A DNA stretch of 64,000 bases from Hylemonella gracilis (lineage in GTDB: Bacteria > Pseudomonadota > Gammaproteobacteria > Burkholderiales > Burkholderiaceae_C). Position numbers and translations under genes: made by a program. The DNA lies in contig NZ_CP031395.1 of the NCBI RefSeq assembly GCF_004328645.1, positions 1 to 64,000 of the forward strand, written 5' to 3'. Shown here in pieces: positions 11,185 through 19,547 of this stretch. The notes below the pieces were generated by a model. It saw only the letters and a program-made list of their open reading frames with translations, made no database searches and had not been told where the DNA came from. Positions within the stretch are counted from its first letter, which is position 1. Each line of letters starts with the position of its first letter.

Positions 11185-11364
11185 GATCGGCACGGCACCA
11201 TCATCGACCCCCGTTGGCATTACGCCGAGGTACCGAAACCCGGTGCAACACGGCATCCGCCGTGGTCGACCGAACCGAGGGCGGCCCGTCAAACGAGTCG
11301 CTTGGCGAAATGCTGGTCATCCGGCGTTGCATGCCGATCTGTCACTTCATGATCCACCAGCGTT

Positions 11365-12909
11365 TCACGGACATGCAGCAGTTTTTTTGTCCGTGCGTTC
11401 CTCAGCGCTGTCCACAGCGCCGTCCAAGGCTTCGATCAAGGTTGTGATCGTGCTGTCGTCACGAATGGTGTGTCGATCGTAGTTGCCTGACTTGAGATCC
11501 AACATGGCGCCGTTGCGTGCCCTGGCGTAACTGGCATCCAGGCGCTCATGCCGCGTCTGGACAATGGACGCATCCTTTTCGCGGCGATGAATCTGCATCT
11601 TGGTCTGTTGGCTGATGGCGTAGCTCACCTCGCCCTCTTCACTCAGAACCCCGCGGGCGTTGTTGCGCGTGAATTTGCCACTGAAGCTGGCTTCGAAGTC
11701 TGGCAGTCCTGTCAGCAGCGGCTGAATTTGGTCCGTCAAACCGTACCCCAGCAACGCCATGGCATCAGCGATGCCTGCCACGCCTTTCCCAGCTTGGGAT
11801 TCGGCGATGCCGAGCATTTGCTCAAAGCCGCTCTTGAACATGTTCACCAGCGTTTCGTCGGCATGGCTGCGACTGGCGGCGGCGTCAATCTGCTGCAGGT
11901 ATTGCGCGATAGCGGCCTGGCGCTGGGTCACGCTGCCCCGCAGCAGCGGGGCAGCGTCCAGGCGCATCTGCATCTCGCCCAGCGGGCCCTTGTACGCCAG
12001 TGTGTTTTTGTCTACCCCCAGACGGAGTGAGAAGGAATCGTACAGGGCCGTTTTTTGCGCGGCGGGGGTTTCGATGTCCAGACTCAAACTTGAAAATACG
12101 CTGCGGTCATAGTTCATCAGACCCGACAGATTCATCTCCGGCGCATCCGACCGACCCAAGCCCGCCAAGGCCTCATCCAGGCCACCAGCAAGCGCGGCCA
12201 AAGCCTTGCGCTCTGCATCACTCAGCGCCCCGGAACTGCTGACCGCGACCTGCACTCCCGGGATGCCGCCACCTGACTTGTTCACGGCAATCTGTAGATC
12301 CACGGTCTGACCCGAGCGAGTCTTGACCTGGAAATGGGCCGTGGCCGCTCCAAGTCTCACGCTGCTGTACTGATCGTCCAGGGGCAGTCTGGGGTCCACG
12401 TTTGCCAGAAACGTCTGGCGGTATTGCGGCGGCGTGGAAGTCAACGTCGCCAGGTGTGACAAGAGCGCACCGCCCAGGTCACGCCACTGGTTGACGAAAT
12501 CACGCGGCTGGCTGCGCCCAAAATTGTGAGCCATCAGGTCACTGATGACGTCTCCCGGTGCCGAGGCCCACGCCTGTTCCGACTGCGTCGAGGCGCCCAG
12601 CACGCTGGCCTGGGCACTGGAGTCCGTCCACGCTGCGACGTTGAGGGCTTGCAGATGCTGGTACGTGTTGTCAGCGGGGACTTCCCCGCCCAGCGCCTGT
12701 TCACGCCGGATGACCGATGGCATTGAAACCGCAAGCCCATGGGCAAGACCGCTGGCATTGACCCGGGGCACGACGGCACGACTGGCCTCGCTGCCCTGGC
12801 GCAGTCGCAGGGCCTCCGGATTGAGATGGATGCTGGTGCTCTGATTCGTCAGACCTGACGCGGAAACTGTGGTCACGGGGCCCGCCCCTCCTGGTTTGGT
12901 GTTGTCCAC
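11365..12909 (-). CDS. Hypothetical protein, 514 residues, function unknown
   Basis: The reverse strand holds a continuous 514-codon gene. I do not recognise a family. There is no signal peptide or membrane segment. The first 60 residues are rich in Ser, Thr and Asn and look disordered. The middle contains a VKTRSGQTVDLQIAVNKSGG strand pattern, a LSDAERKALAALAGGLDEALAGLG helix and LRLGVDKNTLAYKGPLGEMQMRLD. A helical stretch around residues 330-400 precedes a charged C-terminus. Composition is less GC-rich than the neighbours. It stands alone between the gamma-glutamyltransferase and the divergent TauE/SafE gene. Its architecture is loosely like secreted-effector or flagellum-associated proteins, but nothing supports a specific role. 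Confidence 0.7.
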   Translation of the reverse strand: MDNTKPGGAGPVTTVSASGLTNQSTSIHLNPEALRLRQGSEASRAVVPRVNASGLAHGLAVSMPSVIRREQALGGEVPADNTYQHLQALNVAAWTDSSAQASVLGASTQSEQAWASAPGDVISDLMAHNFGRSQPRDFVNQWRDLGGALLSHLATLTSTPPQYRQTFLANVDPRLPLDDQYSSVRLGAATAHFQVKTRSGQTVDLQIAVNKSGGGIPGVQVAVSSSGALSDAERKALAALAGGLDEALAGLGRSDAPEMNLSGLMNYDRSVFSSLSLDIETPAAQKTALYDSFSLRLGVDKNTLAYKGPLGEMQMRLDAAPLLRGSVTQRQAAIAQYLQQIDAAASRSHADETLVNMFKSGFEQMLGIAESQAGKGVAGIADAMALLGYGLTDQIQPLLTGLPDFEASFSGKFTRNNARGVLSEEGEVSYAISQQTKMQIHRREKDASIVQTRHERLDASYARARNGAMLDLKSGNYDRHTIRDDSTITTLIEALDGAVDSAEERTDKKTAACP

Positions 12910-13041
12910 TGGAGGCTTTTAAGCCGTGCTTCGTTTATCGACAGAATCAACTGAACATTGAGCCCTGCGGCACAGCGGGTGCCGGCTGAAACCCAGGCAC
13001 AATCAACGCGGCGCTTACCTGAAGCTCTCCTGAGGCCCCGC

Positions 13042-13788
13042 TTGACCGACATTCCCATCCTCATCCTTGGAGCCGCCCTGGGCGGGCTCGTGCAAGGCAT
13101 CTCGGGCTCCAACTTCGGCATGACTTCCACCGCGATCTGGGCCTGGTTTCTCGCGCCGCAACTGACCGCCGTGCTGTCCCTGTGCGGTTCGCTCACCGGA
13201 CAGATTCAGGCCGCCTTCACCTTGCGACGCAGCTGGCAGTGGCGGCGCATCCTGCCTTTTCTGGCGGGTGGATTGGCGGGCATTCCTCTGGGCGTGATGT
13301 TGCTGCCGCAACTGGACGTGGGCCTCTTCAAGACCGCGCTGGGTGGCCTGCTGGTGATCGCTTGCCCGGCCTTGCTCCTCGCCCCCAATCTGCCACGCAT
13401 CCACCACGGCGGACGCATCGCGGACGGTCTGAGTGGGTTGGGGGGCGGCATTCTGGGCGGACTGGGCGGCTACACGGGCATCCTTCCCACGCTCTGGGGA
13501 ACGCTGCGCGGATGGCCGAAGGACGAACTGCGCGCCCTGGTGCAGAACTTCAACCTCGGCATCCAGCTGGTCACGCTGGTCGCCTATCTGGCGCGCGGAC
13601 TGATCACCCGCGCCACGCTGCCTTCGCTGGCCCTGCTCATCCCCGTGGTGCTGCTCAGTTCCTGGCTGGGCACGCGGCTCTACCTGGGCCTGAGCGAGGC
13701 ACGCTTTCGGCAGATCGTGCTGCTCCTGCTCACGGTCTCGGGCGCAGCCCTGCTAGTGTCTGGGCTGACGCAGCTGCTCGCACGCTGA
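13042..13788 (+). CDS. Sulfite exporter TauE/SafE family membrane protein
   Basis: A 248-residue polytopic inner-membrane protein with about seven or eight helices and the glycine-rich GAALGGLVQGISGSNFG motif at its N-terminus, repeated in degenerate form in the second half (LGGGILGGLGGYTGIL). This two-repeat design is typical of TauE/SafE anion exporters for sulfite, sulfoacetate or other organic anions. I prefer the TTG start at 13042, which is preceded by TCCTGAGG and gives LTDIPILILG. A TTG at 12958 would add 28 polar residues without resemblance to the family. The substrate is unknown and no sulfur-metabolism gene is adjacent. Confidence 0.8.
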   Translation: MTDIPILILGAALGGLVQGISGSNFGMTSTAIWAWFLAPQLTAVLSLCGSLTGQIQAAFTLRRSWQWRRILPFLAGGLAGIPLGVMLLPQLDVGLFKTALGGLLVIACPALLLAPNLPRIHHGGRIADGLSGLGGGILGGLGGYTGILPTLWGTLRGWPKDELRALVQNFNLGIQLVTLVAYLARGLITRATLPSLALLIPVVLLSSWLGTRLYLGLSEARFRQIVLLLLTVSGAALLVSGLTQLLAR

Positions 13789-13833
13789 AAGACCGAAACG
13801 TGGTCGCAACCCGTGTTGCCCGGGGCCGAGTCC

Positions 13834-14720
13834 TCAGGGCGCACGCCTGGCGGCGTGGTAGCGACCCGTGCCCCGCGTGAGGACCTGATCTACAGCCAGA
13901 ACCTCACCAGGCTCCAGCTCGGGCTCGGTCACGACCCGCGCGTACAAAGGCGCGAAGTCGATGTTGGCCAAGCCCAGCAATTCATCGAAGTCGGGGATGA
14001 CAAAATAGCTTTCCTGGAAATCGTCGATGCGGTAGCGCGTGCGCATGACACGCGCCAGATCGAAACGCAGGCGATTGGGTGAGGCATCCTCGACGCTGAA
14101 ACAGGTCTCCGTGTACGAAGACACGATGCCCGCGCCATAGATGCGCAGGCCGTTCGGCTGCTGCACCAGGCCGAATTCCACGGTGTACCAGTAGACGCGG
14201 GCCAGCTTGTCGAGCATGCCCAGGCTTTGGGCCCGCAGCCCCCTTCGCCGTAAGCCTGGATGTAATCGGCGATGACCGGGTTCATCAGCATGGGCACATG
14301 GCCGAAGACATCGTGAAAGACATCCGGCTCTTCCAGGTAGTCCAGCTCATGCGGCTTGCGGATGAACTGGCCGGCGGGGAAACGCCGGTGCGCCAGATGT
14401 TCGAAGAACACCTCGTCGGGCACCAGGCCTGGCACCGCCACCACTTCCCAGCCGGTCTTGCGGCGCAGTACCTGGGACATCTGCTCGAAATCGGGAATGC
14501 GGTCCGCGCGGAAGGGCAGGTCTCGCAGGCCCCGGACGAACTCATCACAGGCGCGGCCAGGCAAGAGACGCGACTGCCGCTCGAACAGCGCGGCCCAGAC
14601 CGCATGCTCCTGCGGTGTGTAGTGCTGCCAGCCTTGATCGATGGTCCAGTCGGGGCGTTCGGGCCTGTGTCCCAAACCTGCCGCCAGACCGTGCTTGCCG
14701 GATGCCGGAGCAGTTTGCAT
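13834..14720 (-). CDS. phhA: Phenylalanine 4-monooxygenase (frameshift near 14240)
   Basis: The enzyme hydroxylates phenylalanine to tyrosine with tetrahydrobiopterin, O2 and non-haem iron. The start is MQTAPASGKHG at 14720. The iron ligands are visible: two histidines in VFHDVFGHVPMLMNP and the glutamate in VYWYTVEFGL. The frame changes at the run of Cs near 14240; one missing G joins AYGEGG to LRAQSLGMLDKLARVYWY. The repaired length is about 295 residues, normal for bacterial enzymes. It follows phhB by 14 bases, so the hydroxylase and its cofactor-recycling dehydratase form one operon. Confidence 0.92.
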
Positions 14721-14734
14721 GGCGTGGCTCCCGG

Positions 14735-15058
14735 CTAGTGGGCAGCGGACAACAAGGTCGCCGCGCAACGGTCCATGTAGCGGGCCATCTCGATGTCTTT
14801 CATCGACAGGCCCTGGACGTCGTGGGTGGTCATCACGACCGACACCCGGTTGTAGACATTGAACCACTCGGGATGGTGGTTGTGCTTCTCGGCCACCAGG
14901 GCCACCTGGGCCATGAAGCCGAAGGCTTGCGTGAAATCCGCGAAGCGGAACTCCCGGGCAATCAAGCCACCGCGCTCGGCGCGATGCGTCCACTCGGGCA
15001 AGGTGGCCAATTCGGCGCGCAACGGCGCCTCGTCAAGTTTCACGGAATGGTCGGACAT
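14735..15058 (-). CDS. phhB: 4a-hydroxytetrahydrobiopterin dehydratase (pterin-4-alpha-carbinolamine dehydratase)
   Basis: A 107-residue protein starting MSDHSVKLDEAPL at 15058. The active-site signature EKHNHHPEWFNVYNRVSVVMTTHDVQGLS contains the conserved His-His pair plus the later His of the PCD family. It dehydrates the 4a-carbinolamine made by PhhA so that the pterin can be recycled. It is upstream of phhA on the same strand, a 14-base gap away. No Lrp- or sigma-54-type activator gene lies next to it in this window. Confidence 0.93.
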   Translation of the reverse strand: MSDHSVKLDEAPLRAELATLPEWTHRAERGGLIAREFRFADFTQAFGFMAQVALVAEKHNHHPEWFNVYNRVSVVMTTHDVQGLSMKDIEMARYMDRCAATLLSAAH

Positions 15059-15354
15059 GCTGCAGGCTCCAGAAATCGAATGACCCAAACCGGCTGACAC
15101 CGTGAAAAAGTGGCGCCAGCCCAGAAGAAAAAAGGTCAATTCGGCGGTGCGCAGGGCACGCCACGCACGCTGCGCGCGAGGTGTTCGCCGATGATGCTGA
15201 AAGCCTGCGTCATGGTTGCAGAGCGGGTCCGTCGTGGTGCTGCCCCAGGCGTATCGCAAGGGCTGGTGCATTATCAGCGCCGCGCGCCAAGACGCCGCCT
15301 TGGGTAAACCCTGGACCGGCCTCGCCCGACATATGGCGCAGAGTCAACCCAAAG
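15059..15354. other. Intergenic region phhB-selD, no convincing gene
   Basis: About 296 bases between the 3' end of selD and the start of phhB, both on the reverse strand. It should hold the phhBA promoter. Only short unconvincing frames were found, for example a 25-codon reverse frame starting MTQAFSIIGEHLARS near 15214. I see no tRNA, riboswitch or clear terminator. Confidence 0.4.
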
Positions 15355-16425
15355 TCAGCGCACGACCAGACGCCCCGCACCCTCGTCCGTCACACGACCG
15401 ATTTCGGCAGCAGCGTCAAAGCCCTGCCGACGGAAGGTCTCCAGCACCTGGGGCACGGCCTCGGGCGCGCAACTCACCAGCAGGCCGCCGCTGGTCTGCG
15501 GATCGCTCAGCAAGGCCCGGTCCACGGCCGCGAAATCCGCAGGCAAGCTCACGGATGCACCATAGCCGGCCCAGTTGCGACCCGACGCACCGGTCACGAA
15601 ACCTTGCGCGGCCAGATCACGCACGCCCGGCAGCAGAGGCACCTGGGACCAATCTATTTCCACGGTACGCCCGGCGCCGCGCGCCAGCTCCAGCCCATGG
15701 CCGGCGAGGCCAAAACCCGTCACATCGGTCAGGGCGTGCACGCCCTCGATCGCCGCCAGCTCGGGGCCGGGGGTGTTCAGGCGCGTGGTCGTGTCGATCA
15801 TGCGCGCGTAGCCCGCCGCATCGAGCTGTTCCTTCTTGAGCGCGGCGGACAGAATGCCCACACCCAGGGGCTTGCCCAGGACCAAGCGATCCCCCGCCCG
15901 GGCATCCGCATTGCGCTTGACACGGCCGGGGTGCACCAGGCCCAGGGCCACCAGTCCGTAAATCGGCTCCACCGAATCGATGGTGTGGCCGCCCGCGATC
16001 GGGATACCGGCCGCCTTGCAGACGGCCTGGCCACCGTCGAGGATGCGACCGATGGTCGCCGTGGACAGCACGTTGATGGGCATGCCCACCAGGGCCAGCG
16101 CGAGGATGGGCCGCCCGCCCATGGCGTAGACGTCGCTGATGGCGTTGGTCGCGGCGATGCGCCCGAAATCGAACGGGTCATCGACGATGGGCATGAAGAA
16201 ATCGGTGGTGGCGATCAACGCCTGCTCATCGTTGAGCCAGTAGACCGCCGCGTCGTCGGCCGTCTCGATGCCCACCAGCAGCTCGGGCGGCACCGGCAGG
16301 CCACTGCTGCTTTTCAGGATGTCGGACAGCACGCCCGGCGCGATCTTGCAGCCGCAGCCGCCGCCGTGGGACAGGGAGGTCAGGCGGGGCTCGGCGCCCC
16401 GGGACAGGTCAGGGGTGGAAGTCAT
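15355..16425 (-). CDS. selD: Selenide, water dikinase (selenophosphate synthase), cysteine form
   Basis: SelD makes selenophosphate from selenide and ATP for selenocysteine or 2-selenouridine synthesis. The N-terminal catalytic loop reads LSHGGGCGCKIAPG, with cysteine (not an in-frame TGA) at the active site. The body has IETADDAAVYWL, TTDFFMPIVDDPFDFGRIAATNAISDVYAMGG, and the C-terminal DPQTSGGLLVSC. At 356 residues it is full length and unbroken. In-frame alternative ATGs at 16434 and 16443 exist; I chose 16425 (MTSTPDLSRG). No selA, selB, selC or mnmH is nearby, so the downstream use of selenophosphate cannot be told. Confidence 0.95.
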   Translation of the reverse strand: MTSTPDLSRGAEPRLTSLSHGGGCGCKIAPGVLSDILKSSSGLPVPPELLVGIETADDAAVYWLNDEQALIATTDFFMPIVDDPFDFGRIAATNAISDVYAMGGRPILALALVGMPINVLSTATIGRILDGGQAVCKAAGIPIAGGHTIDSVEPIYGLVALGLVHPGRVKRNADARAGDRLVLGKPLGVGILSAALKKEQLDAAGYARMIDTTTRLNTPGPELAAIEGVHALTDVTGFGLAGHGLELARGAGRTVEIDWSQVPLLPGVRDLAAQGFVTGASGRNWAGYGASVSLPADFAAVDRALLSDPQTSGGLLVSCAPEAVPQVLETFRRQGFDAAAEIGRVTDEGAGRLVVR

Positions 16426-16497
16426 GGCAGCCATGGCTATCATTGTGCCCTGCATAAGAGGTTTGCCCCCGGACCCATCCCACTTCAGGAGACCGCC

Positions 16498-16959
16498 ATG
16501 ACCACGCTTGCCCAGGACAACCACGACGGCGCCACGCGCCGCGTCGATCAGTTGCTCGCCCACTATGGCGAAAGCCACCGCAACCCGGCCAACGAGCTGA
16601 TCCACTACGCCGCCATTCCGCTCATCATGCTCAGCATCGTGGGCCTGATCTTCGCCATCCACCCGCTGGCGGCTTATGCCTTCATCGGGGCCAGCCTGAT
16701 CTATTACATCCGCCTGTCGCGCCTGTTCACCCTGGCCATGGCGGCCATCTCGGCCATCGGCCTGGTGCTGGTGCACCTGATGGGCGACTACCGCGTCGCC
16801 ATCTGTGCCAGCATCTTCGTCGTGGCCTGGATCTTCCAGTTCATCGGCCATCGCATCGAAGGCAAGAAGCCCTCCTTCTTCGAGGACGTGCAATACCTCT
16901 GGGTTGGCCCGCTCTTCGTGCTCAGCCACCTGTTTCTCAAGCGCGGCCTGCGCTGGTAA
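16498..16959 (+). CDS. DUF962 / Mpo1-like (YGL010w) membrane protein
   Basis: A 153-residue inner-membrane protein with four hydrophobic helices. The N-terminal HYGESHRNPANELIHYAAIP histidine motif and the later FIGHRIEGKKPSFFEDVQYLWVGPLFVLSH are diagnostic of the DUF962 family. Yeast Mpo1 in this family is an iron-dependent dioxygenase acting on 2-hydroxy fatty acids; whether the bacterial member does the same is unproven. The start at 16498 has a CAGGAGA ribosome site. It is divergent from selD and ends 9 bases before ureD. Confidence 0.88.
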   Translation: MTTLAQDNHDGATRRVDQLLAHYGESHRNPANELIHYAAIPLIMLSIVGLIFAIHPLAAYAFIGASLIYYIRLSRLFTLAMAAISAIGLVLVHLMGDYRVAICASIFVVAWIFQFIGHRIEGKKPSFFEDVQYLWVGPLFVLSHLFLKRGLRW

Positions 16960-16968
16960 GTTCCCTGC

Positions 16969-17859
16969 ATGAGCTGGCACGCCGCGCTGCGACTCGACTA
17001 CACGCTTGAAAACAGCCGCAGCGTGGCGCGTTATCGCCACGACGGACCGCTGCGCATCCTGCAAAGCCTGTACCCCGAGGGTGACGCGATCTGCCACAAC
17101 GTGCTGGTTCACCCGCCCGGCGGCCTGGTCGGCGGTGACACGCTGGACATCCAGCTCTCGGTCGCCGCAGGTGCGCACGGATTGGTCACCACCCCCGGCG
17201 CCACACGCTTCTACCGCAGCACCGGTGATGCCGCCGCCCAGCGAGTCCACGCCCGCGTCGACGACGGCGCGAGGCTGGAATGGCTACCGCTCGAAGCCCT
17301 GGCCTACCCGCAATGCCAAGCCGAGAACAAGGCCGTGTTCGACCTGGCCCCAGGCGCGGAACTGATCGGCTGGGACGTGACGGCACTGGGTCTGCCCGCC
17401 GCGGACCAGGCCTTCACCCAAGGCCGTTTCTCGCAGCACCTGGAAATCCAGAACCTGAACGGCTTGCACCATGAGGCGCGCACGCCGGTCTGGCTGGAAC
17501 AAGGCCGCATCGACGCGACCGATACACGCTTGATGGACGGACCGCTGGGCCTGGCGGGCCACCGCTGCCTGGGCACGCTGTTTTTTGCCTCGGGCACGGT
17601 CATCACACGGGTCCGGCGTGAGGCGACCTTGGACGCGGTGCGTGCCGCGTTGGAATCGCGCGTAACGTCCGGCGATGCGTCACCCGACACGCCTCCCCTC
17701 GTGGCCGGCGCGACCAGCCCCCATCCCCAAGTGCTGGCCGTGCGGGTGCTGAGCCCGCTGGTGGAGCCCGCGCTGAACCTGCTCAAGCGCCTGCGTGGCG
17801 TCTTGCGGCACGAACTCTGGCAACTGGAAGCCACGTCGCCGAGGACTTGGGCACTTTAA
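16969..17859 (+). CDS. ureD: Urease accessory protein UreD
   Basis: UreD (UreH) binds urease apoprotein and, with UreF and UreG, delivers nickel to the active site. Family hallmarks are visible: the GPLRILQSLYPEGD segment, HNVLVHPPGGLVGGDTL, TTPGATRFYRS, WLPLEALAYPQC and the C-terminal RVLSPLVEPALNLLKRLR. At 296 residues it is full length and unbroken. No ureA, ureB, ureC, ureE, ureF or ureG follows; the next gene is an esterase. An isolated ureD is unusual, since it normally begins the urease operon. Confidence 0.93.
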   Translation: MSWHAALRLDYTLENSRSVARYRHDGPLRILQSLYPEGDAICHNVLVHPPGGLVGGDTLDIQLSVAAGAHGLVTTPGATRFYRSTGDAAAQRVHARVDDGARLEWLPLEALAYPQCQAENKAVFDLAPGAELIGWDVTALGLPAADQAFTQGRFSQHLEIQNLNGLHHEARTPVWLEQGRIDATDTRLMDGPLGLAGHRCLGTLFFASGTVITRVRREATLDAVRAALESRVTSGDASPDTPPLVAGATSPHPQVLAVRVLSPLVEPALNLLKRLRGVLRHELWQLEATSPRTWAL

Positions 17860-17923
17860 GAGACGCTTTCCAACGCACCCGCCGAAACGCAACGCCGAAC
17901 CACGGCTCGACACGAACCACACC

Positions 17924-18643
17924 ATGACCGAAGCCCTCATCCTCCAGGACCCCGCGCAAGGCGGTGGCACGAAAGCCGCGCAATTGATCCTGCTGCTGCA
18001 CGGCGTGGGCAGCAACGCGCAGAGCATGGTCGGCTTGGGACAGGCCTATGCGCGTTCGTTTCCAAATGCCATGGTCGTGGCCTTGAACGCGCCCGAACCT
18101 TTCATGCCCGGCACGCAAGTCCAGCTCGCGGGCCATCAATGGTTCTCCATCCACGGGGTGACGGAAGACAACCGCCCCGCGCGCGTGACGCAAGCCCTGC
18201 CCGCCTTCGAGGCCCTGGTGCGTCACTGGCAGCAGCGCAGCGGCGTGGACGCGGCCGGCACGGCGCTGGTCGGATTCTCGCAAGGCGCCATCATGGCCCT
18301 GGCCGCGGCGATGCAGCCTGAGCCCGTGGCGGCCCGCACCATCGCCATCGCGGGGCGCTTCGCAGCGCTGCCTGAGGCGCCGCCTCACGAAAGCTGCACC
18401 ATCCACCTGCTGCACGGCAAGAGCGATGCAGTGATGCCCTACCGCCATGCCATCGAAGGGGCCCTGCGCCTCAAGGAATTCGGCGCCGACTTCACCGCCG
18501 ACGTGCTGCCCTTCATCGGCCACGAACTGCACCCGGACCTGATCGAGCTGGCGGTGGAAAAGCTGGCTCAACACATCCCCGCTCGGCTGTGGTTGAAGCC
18601 TGGGGAGGGGGATGATGTGGGAGAAGGACAAAAGTCAGAATGA
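17924..18643 (+). CDS. Alpha/beta hydrolase, YpfH-like phospholipase/carboxylesterase
   Basis: A 239-residue cytoplasmic esterase of the phospholipase/carboxylesterase 2 group. LILLLHGVGSNAQSM forms the oxyanion strand-loop, GFSQGAIMAL is the nucleophile elbow with catalytic Ser, the HGKSDAVMPYRHA aspartate and IGHELHPDL histidine complete the triad. The start at 17924 (MTEALILQDPAQGGG) lies 64 bases after ureD. There is no signal peptide. The natural substrate is unknown; E. coli YpfH acts on short acyl esters. The link with ureD is positional only. Confidence 0.87.
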   Translation: MTEALILQDPAQGGGTKAAQLILLLHGVGSNAQSMVGLGQAYARSFPNAMVVALNAPEPFMPGTQVQLAGHQWFSIHGVTEDNRPARVTQALPAFEALVRHWQQRSGVDAAGTALVGFSQGAIMALAAAMQPEPVAARTIAIAGRFAALPEAPPHESCTIHLLHGKSDAVMPYRHAIEGALRLKEFGADFTADVLPFIGHELHPDLIELAVEKLAQHIPARLWLKPGEGDDVGEGQKSE

Positions 18644-18657
18644 CCTTGTTTTCCAGC

Positions 18658-19104
18658 TCAATGGGAATGTGACTTGGAAGTAGCGCCACCATTGAATTCA
18701 TTCAATGCGACGGCCAAGCAAACGATCCCCCAGAAAACCGGGTATTCATAGCCACCCGTGTTCCAAGTCCAACCGAAGCCTTTCACCATTTGAAGGGCGT
18801 ATACGGCAACCGCCAACGCTCCAGCAGCACCCAAGGCCGCAAAGCGTGTGCAGATCCCGAAAAGCAAGGCAAGCCCAGTTCCCACCTCAACCATCGCGGC
18901 CAAGATCACCCAGAACTCCGGTGGCGCAAAGCCCGCTTTGGCAAAAAAGCCAACCGTTCCAGGATTCAATGCACCAGCGGCAAATTTGCTTGCCGCATGA
19001 GGGAACATAAAAACACCACAAATGATGCGAAGAATGTTCCAAGGATTGGTCAGATTGAAGCTTGCAGCACGGATTAAAAAATCCTTCTTGGTGATTCCTA
19101 GCAT
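18658..19104 (-). CDS. DoxX family membrane protein
   Basis: A 148-residue four-helix membrane protein of the DoxX family. NPWNILRIICGVFMFPHAASKF matches the first helix motif, then GFAPPEFWVILAAMVEVGTGLALLFG and a C-terminal NTGGYEYPVFWGIVCLAVALNEF. The start at 19104 is set by an AAAGGAAA ribosome site 8 bases upstream. The function is uncertain (quinone-linked or redox-stress roles are proposed for the family). Base composition is near 50% GC, clearly below the neighbours, which suggests a transferred segment together with the degraded frame at 19192-19453. Confidence 0.85.
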   Translation of the reverse strand: MLGITKKDFLIRAASFNLTNPWNILRIICGVFMFPHAASKFAAGALNPGTVGFFAKAGFAPPEFWVILAAMVEVGTGLALLFGICTRFAALGAAGALAVAVYALQMVKGFGWTWNTGGYEYPVFWGIVCLAVALNEFNGGATSKSHSH

Positions 19105-19191
19105 GATGTTTTTCCTTTCGTAGATCACGTCTCATCCTATTCTTTGTAGAGGTCATGATTCGAGCAGGCCCAGTGACTCCATTGATTCAAA

Positions 19192-19453
19192 TCAATCAAA
19201 GAGTCCGTCCGTCATGAACGTGAACCTAGAAAAATCCAGTCGCTCACCATGCAAAGGATGAGATGGATCAAGGTTGGTAACGCCTTCTCGCAAAAAACGT
19301 CGCAACACGCTCTCTGCGATTGAGACAAGGGCATTGAACTTCTCTGAGACCGACACCTGACTTGCTCCATTCCGCCCATTTGAAGCAAGGATCGGTGACA
19401 CCTTGGCCTTTGAAATATCGGGCCAGCTTGTCCAATGAGGCCGCCTGACCCAC
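19192..19453 (-). pseudogene. Possible broken small gene in a low-GC patch
   Basis: Two overlapping reverse frames give a plausible composite: an N-terminal part near 19453 containing SLDKLARYFKGQGVTDPCF, and after a frame change near 19375 a C-terminal part SEKFNALVSIAESVLRRFLREGVTNLDPSHPL ending in MTDGLFD at 19192. I do not recognise a family. The composition is as low in GC as the adjacent DoxX gene. It could be a remnant of a transferred gene or a small gene damaged by a sequencing indel. Confidence 0.35.
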
Positions 19454-19494
19454 AGCTTTAAGCTGGCATGCTTCTGGATTCAGCGTGACGAGGC

Positions 19495-19531
19495 AAAAAA
19501 AAAGCCGGTCGGAAACCCGGCCGGCTTTTTT
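19495..19531. terminator. Rho-independent terminator, likely bidirectional
   Basis: An A tract is followed by GCCGGTCGG-AAA-CCCGGCCGGC and then TTTTTT. The stem is 9-10 base pairs with one G-U pair. On the reverse strand it lies 17 bases beyond the yceI stop and has a long T run, so it terminates the yceI operon or the low-GC patch reading toward it. Confidence 0.85.
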
Positions 19532-19547
19532 GAGAAGGCGAACCCGC

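Noticed and set aside
15059..15354. tRNA-Sec or another RNA gene next to selD
   Set aside because: No cloverleaf, T-loop or CCA-end pattern could be traced in this interval.
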